From Anas platyrhynchos (taxonomy: Eukaryota; Chordata; Aves; Anseriformes; Anatidae): 64,000 nucleotides of DNA. A program made the position numbers and the translations under genes. Shown here piece by piece: positions 11,101-24,028 of the stretch; the first letter of the stretch is position 1; each line of letters opens with the position of its first letter. Under the pieces are notes generated by a model that was not told the DNA's origin, searched no databases, and worked only from the letters and a program-made list of their open reading frames with translations. The stretch is from the NCBI RefSeq assembly GCF_047663525.1, contig NC_092602.1, positions 8,925,501-8,989,500 on the forward strand, written 5' to 3'.

Positions 11101-14100
11101 GTAATTATGTCAGACAGCAAATGTTACAGACAGAACAGCAACTCCCATTTATTATTTTTATTTTTTTCCTGAAAAGGTCCACATTCTCATACACGTATTT
11201 CCTAGGTCTTCATTTTGCCTCACTCTGGTGCATTAAACACTACACCAACACTGAATTTGCTGCAGTATTCCTTAAGCCCATGCTTTCTAATCTGCAGAGC
11301 ATACAACACTGGTATGAGAAGGAGCCAGTATGTTACTTCATTTCACAGTATCAGAAAGTGTTTATTACAACCAGGGTAAAGAAGTGCACAAGTGTCACAG
11401 TACACCTAGGAAGGTGTTTTAGAGGAAAGCAGTCATTAAGTGATTATTTCCTTTACAACTTCACACCATTGCTAAGGACTCCTTTCTGCACGTAACCAAG
11501 GAATCACTACAGTTGTAAAAACCTGCTTAATTAAAGAAAGTACCGTCCTTTCTTTCAAAACAACAGGGAAGTTGGAAAAACCCACTATATAGGTTCAATG
11601 ATGAGAAAATGGGTTTCAGTTGATTTCAATAGGAGATACTCATGTTGTGTAACATCATACATGCAACAAGCTCACTACTTGCAATGCTGTCTGTTTATCA
11701 AAGCTCTTTAAAGCTTCAGTCATGCCAAATAGTAACTGTAATAGTTCCTAAAGGCCTGTTATCAAAATATACCCCAATTCATGGTCTGCATTATAGACCT
11801 CAGGTCATTTACCTGGAGTGTTTAAAGGACCTGGGGATGGGACGCTAAAGTTCTGAGGTGTTCGTGCAGCTGCTGGGCTCTGAGATGGTTGTGGGGATGG
11901 ACTGGGAAGAAAGCTGCTGGGTGATGGAGCTGGACCAGAGCTGAAAAATAAGAGTAAGTTTAAAAAAAGGAAAAAAATGTAAAATCAAACCTGCCAAAGT
12001 CTAACAAGGAAGCATGATCAGCCTGCAAACAGATAAGCTTTTAGTAACCACTGCTATGACATGTTGAATGCTTCTAAAAACTTCACCTCTTCACCTTTAT
12101 GGTTTTGACAAAGGTCTTCAAAAGTTATAGTCTAGCTCACCTCACATTTGAGTTTGGCTGAGAAGTTGGTTGGCCTGGTTGAGGAGATGGCTGTGGCTGT
12201 GGTGGTGGAGGCATTGATTGGGGTGTCTGAGCTTGTTGGACAGGAGATGGGGATGACATCATGGTAATATTGTTCTGGCTCACCTGAAACAAGGAAAAAG
12301 AGTAAGATCAACAACAACAAAAGGGAGTTGATGATGGGAACCTAAATTAAAGGTTTTATCTATGGAGAGAAGCATATCCTCAGCCCTACAAGAAATGAAA
12401 GCATTAGTTTCCTGTTCTCGTCCACAATGAAACAGTCTCACCTGTATCTCTCTTGAGGATATTATGGCAGTACTTCATATTGACTTCACTAGAAATAAAC
12501 GTTAAAACTGCATGCAATCAGATAACTGTTTCTCATTTCCCAAACCAACATATTGCAGTTAAAGCGTCAGAAGTACCATCCGAAAAACTTGTGCTTTATT
12601 AGAAATAGGGTAAAGAAGAGCAGGGGAAAAAAGACAGTTCTAACTTGAGAATTAACAGCCATTAAAAAAACTTCTTGTTTTGGTATTTTCATTACAGCCT
12701 TCAAAGGTGTGTCAGATTTGTCTGTAGCTTCTCAAGCGGTTTTCTTCAAGAGGAAAGAAGAACAATTAAGTAAACGAAACCACCACCATGTTGTTTAACT
12801 ATACAGCTTTGCAAGTCTGGGTGGAATGTCTGGACGGAGAAGTGTGAAGCAGCTTTCTGACCTGTGGAGAATGATAAGGTATGCCTAAAGAGCAAAAAGA
12901 AAAATAAGGAATTTTCAGAACAGCACCAAACTCCAGGCAACAACAAAGCTTATTCTGCACACTATAAAGTCCAAGAGCCAGGTGACGCTCAGATTAGAGC
13001 AACCACTCGTGTATGTTCATTTCATGGTCGTTTTTCCCCTTCATCAATTAAAAACAAACAAAAAATATCCTATACCAGCCAGAAACATGGTATAGTAATG
13101 CAGATATTACATAAGCATAAAGCACATAAAGAATTCTTATGTTTTTATGTATGTAGGCTTAGGTCATCAGTCACACTAGCCTGTAAGACCACATATTGTG
13201 ACTCAGTAACCGATGCAAACATTCTGCAAGTCCTCAATTGGCACCTTTATGAACCAACAACTCTTTTTCCATCAGTATAAACTGTTTTTAAGCATAAGTC
13301 CCCTACCAGCCCTAGACACTTCATGGGCACTGTCAGTTTGGTGCTGTCCTTCATTCAGTCATTACTTATCTACCTGTATCATCCAACTGTTTCCAGGGGA
13401 CACTGAATGCAACATGATTTGCTTTGTATGGAATATCACATTACAGCTATGTAAGAAAAGCATAAATAAATGATGGGCCCAAGCACTCCTCAGCTAGGTG
13501 CAAATGTAAAACTACTAAACTTGAAGATACTAGTTAACTACAGCACAGTTTAAAATCAAATACAGCCTGCAATACTATGTGTTTTTTTTTCCAAAAAACC
13601 TTCATTAGCTCCATTACCTTCCCAACCTCCTCTACAAAAGTAACATCCAGAACAAGAGTCATTAACAACCTGTGTTCACTCAGCAGTTGGAAAATATTTG
13701 TGAGACTGAAAAGCATGATCTACTTCCTATAGAAACCAACCACCTCAGCACCATAAAGAAACTAGAATGAACACTCCAAAGAGTACTCCCTGTATTTTTT
13801 TGCTATTCTATTTAATGTTCTTCTAAACAGCAAGTGATTTAGAACTTACCCATAGAGGTGTTGTACCCATTTTCATCAAGTCAAACTAAGATCACTTTTG
13901 AGTGGTTTAGCACTTCTTGAAAACCATGCACCTTTAAAGCGTCTCAAGCTGGTTACATAAAATCACTTTTGAAAACTTAAATCCTTGTGTTTTAGGAAGG
14001 AAGGAAGGAACAAAAAAGATTGCATTAAGGTCTGTGCCCAGATTCAAGCCTCTGTATCTACTTCAACACCAAGGTCCCTTTACATTAGTTTACAAATGTT

Positions 14101-17100
14101 GCAGAAAAGCAAAGAAAAGAACATACAGCACCTGATATAAGCATAAAATACATTAGTGCTGTCATCTTTTTAACAGCATTACCTCTTCTCATTAAGTACA
14201 TACAGAGGCACACAGCTTTCCTTCTTGCAACAGGTTTGCTCTCTGCTGGTTTCATTTCAGAACTCTAAAGGCTAGTATCTAATATCACACAAAACTGTGA
14301 TACTTTCAGTAACTTTTACTCAAAAGTATGCAGTTCCAAACTTACTGCCTTATTTTTCTTTGAAAGTGGTTAATTTGCTACACAATCATTTTAGATGTCT
14401 TTGTATGGTTTAGATATAAAGATACCTTCAGCTTTAGATTTCCACATTGTTTCAGGGATATGCACTGAGAATATAACAATTTAATGAAATTTCAACTTCT
14501 AGGGAATGCTCTTTACAACAGACTCACAACTACCACAGCTGAACATGAAGCAACCCTGCAGTGACCTGATCACAACACCGAAACCTATCTTTGAAGTCAT
14601 GCCCAAAACTTACTTATGCTTGCATGACAAAATTTTGCGCTCAATAATATTCACTAAATCAAAGCTATTCCTAGTGTTTAGAGTATAACATGCTGGAAGA
14701 TAAACTTAGCTATGAGGCCTACCTCCATTTAACTAAGTATCAGGCAAGGAACAGCACTCAGTAGACAGCACTGAGTTTTTCAGGGACTCTCTCAGTACCA
14801 AGCCAGTACAATATGCAGAAACTAAAAGCAAGGAAAAGGAGGCTGCAATGAGGAAGTAATGGGTAATAATGAGGAAGAGCAGAAAGAATCTGAAATAAAA
14901 AATCTAGAAAGCATTTTAAACTACTGTACTTACAGTTTTAATGTTAAGCCAGTAAGCACAGCCTTGCCTATTCTGTAGCAAACTGGGTTTAAAGTTCACC
15001 ATTATGTTGCTTTGCGGGACAAAGCAAAACCTTTGCAAAAGGTTTTCCAAGCCTTTTGCCAAACCTTTTTTTCAAAAGAATTCAGATACTGGTTTCCATA
15101 TTCCCAATCAGGACAATATACCTTGCTTTATTTTAATATTTAAATCAGTTTGACTTTTTCCCTAGATTTTTGGTTTGCTGAAGATTTCTGCACCAACCAT
15201 AAATTGGAAGTCCATATAAATGCAGACTGCAATAGATTTGTAGGTAGAACTTGGAGGTTTTGACACTAGAAATACAACAGAGAGATTGGGATTAATACAT
15301 TAGTCATCTAATTGCTAAAACAAAATCTAACCATAAGATTAACCTTTCAAAATTCCTATCAGTAGGTTTCTTGGACCAATACAAATATTGTGTAGGAAAC
15401 TTTCCTTAGCTGTTTAAAAAGTGCTGAACTTTTTTTTTTCCTTAGTGTTCAAGAACTAATATTGAGTGTAGTTCATGTATGGTAACTATTCAGGAAAAAG
15501 CAAACTTCAGCTAAGAAAAAAAAATAATCTAATTAATAGCAAGAGAAATCAACAACCTACTGAACAAAAAGAAACCACTGCAGAATTAACTGAGCCACGT
15601 TAGAAGGACAGAGAAGAAGTGTGTCATACAAGATAAAAACAAATAGCCAAACAATATGGATATAACAGCTAGTTCTTCTGGTGAAAGGGACTCTTCACTG
15701 TAATACCAAGATTCTCATCTAAAGTGAAAGGACATTCAGAGCCATCTATCATGAAGTCTAAAGACTTCTTAATACTGTAAAGAGATGACAGAGTCTTAGA
15801 TGAATAATACCAGATGTAAGCTACAACCATTTGTCTCCTATTGTGAACAGCTTCAAGAGCTCTGATGACAAGGTAATTAAACATATCCAACAGATAATAT
15901 TATTTAAGCATTTACAAAACTAAAGAGGCATAAATAACATTTCTAAATTCCGATTCACCTAGAACCTGACAAAATGTTTTGGCACAGAGCACTAGAGATT
16001 CACACTGATCCAGAGCTATCAATTGCATGGCACGTCAAGCTGTCTTTAAAACAATGCTTCCCACTAACAAAATGATGACTTACTCGCTTAGCCTACCACA
16101 TGTTTAGGAGCCATTTTCATAAATAAGTTTTTTCTTCTTCTTCCTTCTTTGGTTGTTCAGTTTTCTACAACGTTTTCACAGTCCTTGACATGCTACTGAG
16201 AACTCTCCTTATTTACCGATTCTCCTGGTGTCATAAATCAAAGCTCCTCAACAAGCACAGACATGACAGCACTAAAAGGTCAGCCCACAGCACTGAACGC
16301 TTTAACTAGAGCCCTTCTGTTATGACTCAAATATAAGCTAATCTAATACTTAAATATCCTTCGGAAGGCCTCACTGTCAGTCCAAATCAGACTGTGAATA
16401 CTTCATACTGGAGGTGATTGTCTCAGTGTACATAAACTGCTACAGCAAACAAAGCTCAAAAGTAAATTCTCCTTTGATTCAACAGCTATATCTGGGTTTT
16501 ATTTCAGTTAACATAGTTACCTGGATAGAAATGACTGACTATCTGAAACCAGAAGTGATGGACATGCTTGCCTAGGTCTGCAGAATCTTTCTGATCACAT
16601 TATCTACCTTAGTAAATACCTGCGAAGAATGGGGCTGTCTCTACTAAACTTGATGCAACAGAAATAAGCAAAAATGCAAAAGTAAAGAAACCTATAAGCA
16701 AAAGGCAGCAGTGTTAAGAAGTAAAATTGGTAAGAACTAAGTTCTATTTCAGTCCAGTTCTCCCCACTCCTGCTCTCCTCCTCCTGTCCCTCAAATGAAA
16801 GATTTTGCTTGTTGAACAGGGCTGTGAGGTCTTCAGAAGATCAGGACCTACACCATGCAGATGCAGTACACTGACCTCAAGCATCTTCCAGCAACACCTG
16901 GCTAGGTGCTGACAGCCTGCCTACACCGGTTCTTCTTTGATACAGGTACAAGTGGAGCCCTTTTGGTAGTTCCTCCTTCACAACTGTGAAGGAAGAGAAT
17001 AGTTTCATTTTTCTTGGTCCCTGATTACATGCAAAGATGCTACTCAAACTGAAACGAGCCAACTTTGCTATTAATGAATGAAGCACCTGTAAAGAGCATG

Positions 17101-20100
17101 AGTACATGACAAGTAAGTTCCAAGGCAGAACTCAATCACTGCACTGCAGTACTGACTTGCAGCACTTCTGGAGACTCTCCAAAATGCACATTCATTGTGG
17201 AATTTCAACAAAGACTGAACAGGAACCCGGAAGCTCTAATTTGTGACTTGAATCAGTTATAAACATTTAAATATTCTAAATGCTAAAATAAAGATCTACG
17301 CCGCTTTAACAATGCTTTATTTGATATCCCATGCTATCAGAAAACATGTTGTTTAAACCAAAAAAGGATCCATGGAAAACCTGAAGAGCCCAACACCCTA
17401 ACACCGGCAAGTTAGTTGTTCCATGAAAAAGTGAACTTCCCCTTGCTTGGAAGCAACTGCTACACAATCACGTATCGAATGCTTTGTGCAATACCTGACA
17501 CATTGTGCTTTGACTCAGTAAATACCTGTGGCATTTGCTGTCCGCCCAAAGGAATGGAGCTTGGCGGTGTAGCAGACACTGCGGTGGTAGGCGGGAACCG
17601 TGGTCTTATTTGCATCCCACCTCGGGCCATAGGTGCGGTGATCATCTTTGAGGACAGAGGGACAACAGACAAAAGTAATCGCAAAACAAGAAATGCAGTG
17701 CACTGGCAGGATGAGAAGCACATGCAACCTCCAGGAATTAGGGGAGAGGGGAGCATGAAGGGAAGGTTAGTGAGCTTTTCTCTAAAGGTTAACCTAACAT
17801 GCTAGCTTATAAATCAAACTCCTTTTTACACCTTTTCTATCTATTTTTAGAAAGCATCCAACAAATTCTAGATATCTCGATGGTGCTGATAGGTAGATTC
17901 AGATTTGTAGGTCAAAGACTGACAAAGCTATTATTTGCAGGAGGGGTTTTTCCTAATTTTGCCTGACATCTTGAATTTCTAGAATTCTTAGAGGTAAGTT
18001 CTCCAAGACAGCTGTCAAGAATTCTCCATATAAGAAGCTTCTTTGTCTCTATAATGCCATAGGTTTCTGATGCACCTTCCCACACTGTTGGACTCACAGG
18101 ATTTAGGAGTATTTGCATATGCCACCTTCCATTCTAAAAGACTCCAGCAGACAGTTCAGCAGCAACTGCTACCAGCAATGCTCCAGTGAGCTGTCCAACA
18201 GCGAGCAAAATTTCAGAGTAACCTATGACACTATAACACCAGGACAACAAAAAGGACTTATTTTTGAAAAAGCTATTTCCTTCCTTTTGCACCCCACAGA
18301 ATAAGTCAATTATTTCCCTGTAATTTCTGTAATTTTGACAAACACCCATTCCTCTATTGCTAAGCTACACTAAGACTTGTTGCTATGAGCCCGTAATCTG
18401 CTTCGAGCTCATTCTTGCATTATTTGATTCTTCAGTTGTATAGACTGAGCACACCCTAAAAGTATAATCATTTAGAACAAATACTGCAGGTTAAATTTTG
18501 AATTAGAAATTACTCTAAAATAGTATTAGGATGTTGCTCTGCAGTGTCTAGAAGTGCCTTTCAGACCCATCAACCCGAATGAGTCACACAGTTTTAATCA
18601 TATGTATCTATAATATCTATGAATTTTAAGTAATGGTAGACTTTAATGTTATACCACATATGCTGTCAATTAGAGTACAATTTAAATTTATGGGAAATAC
18701 AGCATATTTTTGAGGTAGCACTCAGCTAACTTTGCTAATTCACTTATCAGCAAAAGAGCTTCCGTTTGATATTTTAAAGATCTACAGTAAAGGTCTCTGG
18801 ACCACTTTATTATTTTTTTCCCCCAGAGTATACATCACCAAGGAACCTACACAGGCTCTAACTAACCTAGGAGTTAAAAGAAGTCTCCTTTCAGTAAAGG
18901 ATTTGGGGCATTCTTGCTTAGTGTTCTGTGCAAATGGACTGAAGCAGCCAGCAACATGTCTCTAGAGAGTCAGAGAATGCATGTGCTTACAATTGTTAAA
19001 AATAAATAAAATTAAATACAACATAGCAAGACTGAAAACAGAAAGCAGTAACTGATAAAGAAAATAAGTGTCAAATTCAGCACAACTGTTAGTTCACAAC
19101 ATCAGAGCAATGCGGTCACTTTCCATCCAGGCAAAGAGGGATGGTCAGAGACAGGATTTCAAAAGGAAAACAAATGAGAGCGCTTCAGACATCACACACA
19201 CATGCACATGTACACACACAGCATGCAACAGCCACCACAAGCAAACACAACAACCCAGCACTGCACAAAGCACAGGTGGATGCTACGAAGTGCAGTGAAG
19301 AGCTACTTTATCAACATGAGAGCTGGTGAAGCAACACAACCCTAACAAAACAAAAAAAAAAAAAAAAAAAAGAAATTGCTGGCAAAAATAAAATAAAATA
19401 AAACAAAACCTTCCAGGCACAATCACCCCATCTCAGACCCTCGTGAATGCACATGGATCTCTGGAGCGTGTGAAATCCCAGGGATGTTACGGTGACTCAC
19501 ATGTCCCATCTTGGTCCCGTTTTTCATGCCACACCACCAAAGTGTGCAGATTTAGATCACTTCCTCCAAGGCCATGGAAATTAGAAGTATATTAACTGTC
19601 TGGCAAACCACTGAACACCAGTGGGACAACTCCGATTCAAAGGCTTTCAGCTGTTGTATCATAGCCGAATGAATGTGTGCACATGCACATAATTCTGAGT
19701 TTTATTCACATATTTTTGAAACGTGTGCTTTGGAAAGGAAGTGTATATATAAAATGACACCAATTCCACTCTCTTGATGAAAGTAATTTATTTTTCCCTT
19801 CTTCCAGCCTATTTACATTTATGAAACCAGTCACCCTTCAAGAAAGCAGCAGGGAAAGCGGATTTCAAAGATTGCATCTGTTTTATGCAAAGCAATGCAT
19901 CTACAAAGGAGTTCATCAGATAGTCTAAAAATGGAAGACAGCTAGAAGTGTTCAGGTACTTTTGAGAAACATTTAAACTGAAGGCAAATCCTTCTCCACA
20001 GCTGAAATTGAGAAATCGATTTACAGAATTGAGAATTTTACTCAAAAAAAAAAAAAAAAAAAAGAGAGAGCAATCAGAAGAATGGAGTATCTCTCCACTG

Positions 20101-23100
20101 TAAGATACAGACCTCATTATCTGATTAAAAAATGAAGAGCAATGTAACTATTAGAATCCTGAACCAGTAATTTTCTTGCATCTAAAATCCAAGGATTCAG
20201 AATTCCTTCAATATGCAGCTTCTGGTAGGAATATACACGTACCATGACACTACCACTCCACTAAAGGCAGGCCAGCTCTGCTTTTCAAAGAGCAACAGCC
20301 AATTTGCATTCTGAGCACCTGAACGAATTGCAGCAGAACAGTAATTTAAACATTATTAATACTTAACTCCAGTTGATTACAGAGTTTTCTCCTGGTGCTC
20401 CAAGCACTTCTGTAGCACTCTGTGTCACTAGGACACTATTTTGCTTATTTATCAGTTTCACCTGTGAGTTACATAGTTGTAAGGACTAGACATCCAAGCA
20501 GGATAACGTTCACCTGTGTCTTTATGCCTTCAGAGAACTCCAAAACTTACATGTATCCATGTTTGAATTTAGGATTGGTTTTACTTTTATGTAGGAATGC
20601 TGAACAGAAACTTTATGGAAAAGGAAAAAACACAGGCACATCAACCCAAATTCCCAGACTGAAAGCCCCTAGAGACCAAGCTTAAGTTTAACAAGCAAGT
20701 ATTAGGACAGGGTTTGTTGATAACAAAAGCTTCCCAAAACCAAATAAGGAAATCAAGACAGATTTATTAAAATAAAATCTAGTGCCAGTGGAAAATGGAC
20801 TAAATGCAAAGAGAAATCTACTCTCAAGCTTCTTATAAATCAAAGCAAATGTAACCATGTTCTCAACGCCAAAGCTGCATTGTAATATTGTACACAACCA
20901 TGAGCTATACATTATATACAGAAAATTGTTATACAAGTATAAGAAACCAGTTTAATCATTGGACTTCACAGCGTCTAGTGAATTTTAGTAGATTTACATT
21001 GTAACAGCACAAACGTAAATGTAAGTCTGGCTGTGTAGTTTTCTAAACTCCATATGCAATAGATAATGAGCAATCCCTGCTTGTTATAAATAAAGTTGCA
21101 ATGCAAAACCAGCTGTCAACCATCTTATTACCCAAAACTTTTCAAATGCACTGTGCTGTTAAGCCACTGGCATATAAATTCCCTAAATTGGACAAGAATT
21201 AAGGTGACTATGTAAACAAAATCCATCTGTTTAGAGGTTGGAAAGAGCACCATTACCATTAAGTTAGTAAAAAGAAAAAAAAAAGAAGTCAGTCTCCTTT
21301 TAGGCAGCCTAAGTCCCTGTAGCTTTCACCTGGAAATTATTTAAGAAATAAAGAAAAGCTTTAATTTGCATTTCAACTGTAGAAGAATTCCATATTACTG
21401 CCAGCACTGTACCAACTGTACTTACCACTCCTCAGCTTTTACATCCTATGTTACATTGGCTCAAGCAAAAGGACCAGAAACAGAACATAGCCACCACCAA
21501 GTATGTGGGCCACATGAGAGTTAATATGGTGCAAGACACTATTCCTGATAGCGGTCTGTGAGATGAATGTTGAAGAACCAATTGTTATCCCTCTGTCCAT
21601 GCAAAAACTTCTAATGGTCTTACTGAATCTAAAGCATTTCTTGTGTGATGAAGGGGAAATGGTGCAACACCTGAAATGGCGCAACACCTGAAATGGCAGA
21701 GATCTTTTTGTATTGCCAGACATTAATCCTGGTCAACCTCTTTTTATCTATCTGCCTCAGTCTCTCCATACACAAAGTGGTGATAATTGTACTTACCGTG
21801 TCTGTAAAATGTCTCAGCATGAAAGACTACAGAGGCAAACCATGAAAGACTATTTCATATTCTTGTGGAAAATGGGATGAGAGGTTCAGCTCAAGCCATC
21901 CCCAATTTTTCTCCCCCGTGTCTCCTTCACACCAGACACACATCAAGGAACAATCACTAGGGCTACAGCTGTATTGCAGGTTAAGAACAGTGTATTAGAC
22001 AATAAGCTTTCAACCAGCCTTTTTTTTTTTTAAATGTAACTCTGCACTTGTGACACATGCCATTTTTTCTTGACAATTCACATCCAGAACAAGAGCATTC
22101 TAAATCTACAGCTCATTTCACTCAGAAAAAGAATGAAAGATGAAAGGAATGAAAGGGGAATACTGAGAGATTTGACTATCTATATTGCTTTTTATGCTTG
22201 GTACATGGAGATGGAAGGTAGATCACATGGGAGTTAAGATAGCAGGCAAAGATTCACAGCATGGAAATCAGTTGACAACAAAGCAGTCACCTAGGAAAGT
22301 GTAACGAAAAGAGAGGCAATACACTCCAGGAACCAACAGTCAAACTTGCAGTGTGACCACACAAGGCCCTCTTACTGTTGTGCATTTGTGTATCACTTCA
22401 GGCAACAATCTTACCTACTCAGGACAGAGAGCATGCACAAAGAGGTTGTCCATGAAATCCTGCCTCTGAGTCCGGGCAAAGGGGAAGCAGCATAAAAGCC
22501 CACATCCCCTCTGTATAGCGATGACTGCTCAGACCTCATCAGAAAGCCACCAGAGACCCATTTCCATGCTTGCCTTTAGCATGCACTTGCTACAGGCCCG
22601 TACCTAAGGACACTGCCTCCAGGGTTCTTACCTGCCCTGAAGCTCCCATCTGAGCAGCTTGAGCCTGAGCTGCTTGCACTGCTGCTGCCGCCTGCTGCTG
22701 CTGCTGCTGGACCAGCTGAGCTCTTACCTTGAGTATAAAAAGAACAAAGTAAACACGTGTACCTGATCAGTGTGTAACATTTCTCTTTCAGTTGCTTTGA
22801 CTATACTCATAAAAAGGGGGAGTTTTGGAGACAAGACTATAAGATCAGCTTCACTTATCCATCTCTAGAAGCGTTTCATGAACTTTCCTTATGAAAGCAA
22901 GTTCCCATGCTTCTAACATTCGGAAGTCTTCTCACAGACTGTGCACTCAAGACGTGACTTCCTGCAACTTCTCTGTAGTGTAAGGTCTTCTTATGACAAT
23001 ACTAAATATTTCATCTTTCTGGCAAACAGTTAACTACATGTGATGATTCCTCTCAAGCATAATATTTTAAACATATATTAATGACCAGCATTTCAAATGT

Positions 23101-23980
23101 CTATGCACTCATTAGGACAAGTCAGAGGGATGTACGTGACATTTAACTATTAGCTTAACTGGTAGAAGCACATAGTGGGTACTCCATCTATTCCATGGGG
23201 GGGTCAAGAATTTCTCAAGAGTGGCTGACACTTCACTACGCCCCAGCAACACTCAGAGAAAAGCAGGCTTCAGAATGACATCTGAGCTTTTTGCTCAACA
23301 GCACACAGCACTCATGACTAATGCGGCAGTTTGAAAAGCTGCAACATTAACAGGATGACTCAGATTCTAAGATGAAGCAGTAAGATGTTCACAGTAAAAC
23401 CATCATCTTGTCCACATTCTCTTCAAGTCAGGAACTACTAGTATCTCAAATTTTGTCCAAAACTTCTAAACGTGGCAGCAGAAGCAAAGCCAGTGTGCTG
23501 AAGAGCCAATACTGGCTCCAGCCACATGCACTAGGTGCCTCAAAGCACTTGCTAATATTCAAGAACAAAAATAATCAAGGCAGTGATTTTTTTTAGATTC
23601 ATAAATGGTTTTCACACATTTATAGAATCGCTGATCTTCGCTGATACTAAGTCATTCTCTTCTGACAGGTCCAGACATAAAGCTTTAAAACCACCATACT
23701 CAAACAACCTAACTACAGATCTCTTAAAAAACTATGCTTTTTTCTCATTTTGTTATTAGCAAAAGTCAAGGAAACTTTTTATTTCTTTAGAGGATCATAA
23801 TGAACCAACAATGAAATGGTCACCAGCCCTTACCTGCATTGCTTTTAATTGCTGTGGTGTGAGAGTAACAGGCATAACCTGACCAGGAATTTGTCCCGAG
23901 ATTGCCTGTGCCTGAGATACCATGGGCTGGGGTTGAGGCTGGGATTGTGGTGGAAGCTGAGACTGTTGTGCCTGAGCAAC

Positions 23981-24028
<48 letters not shown>

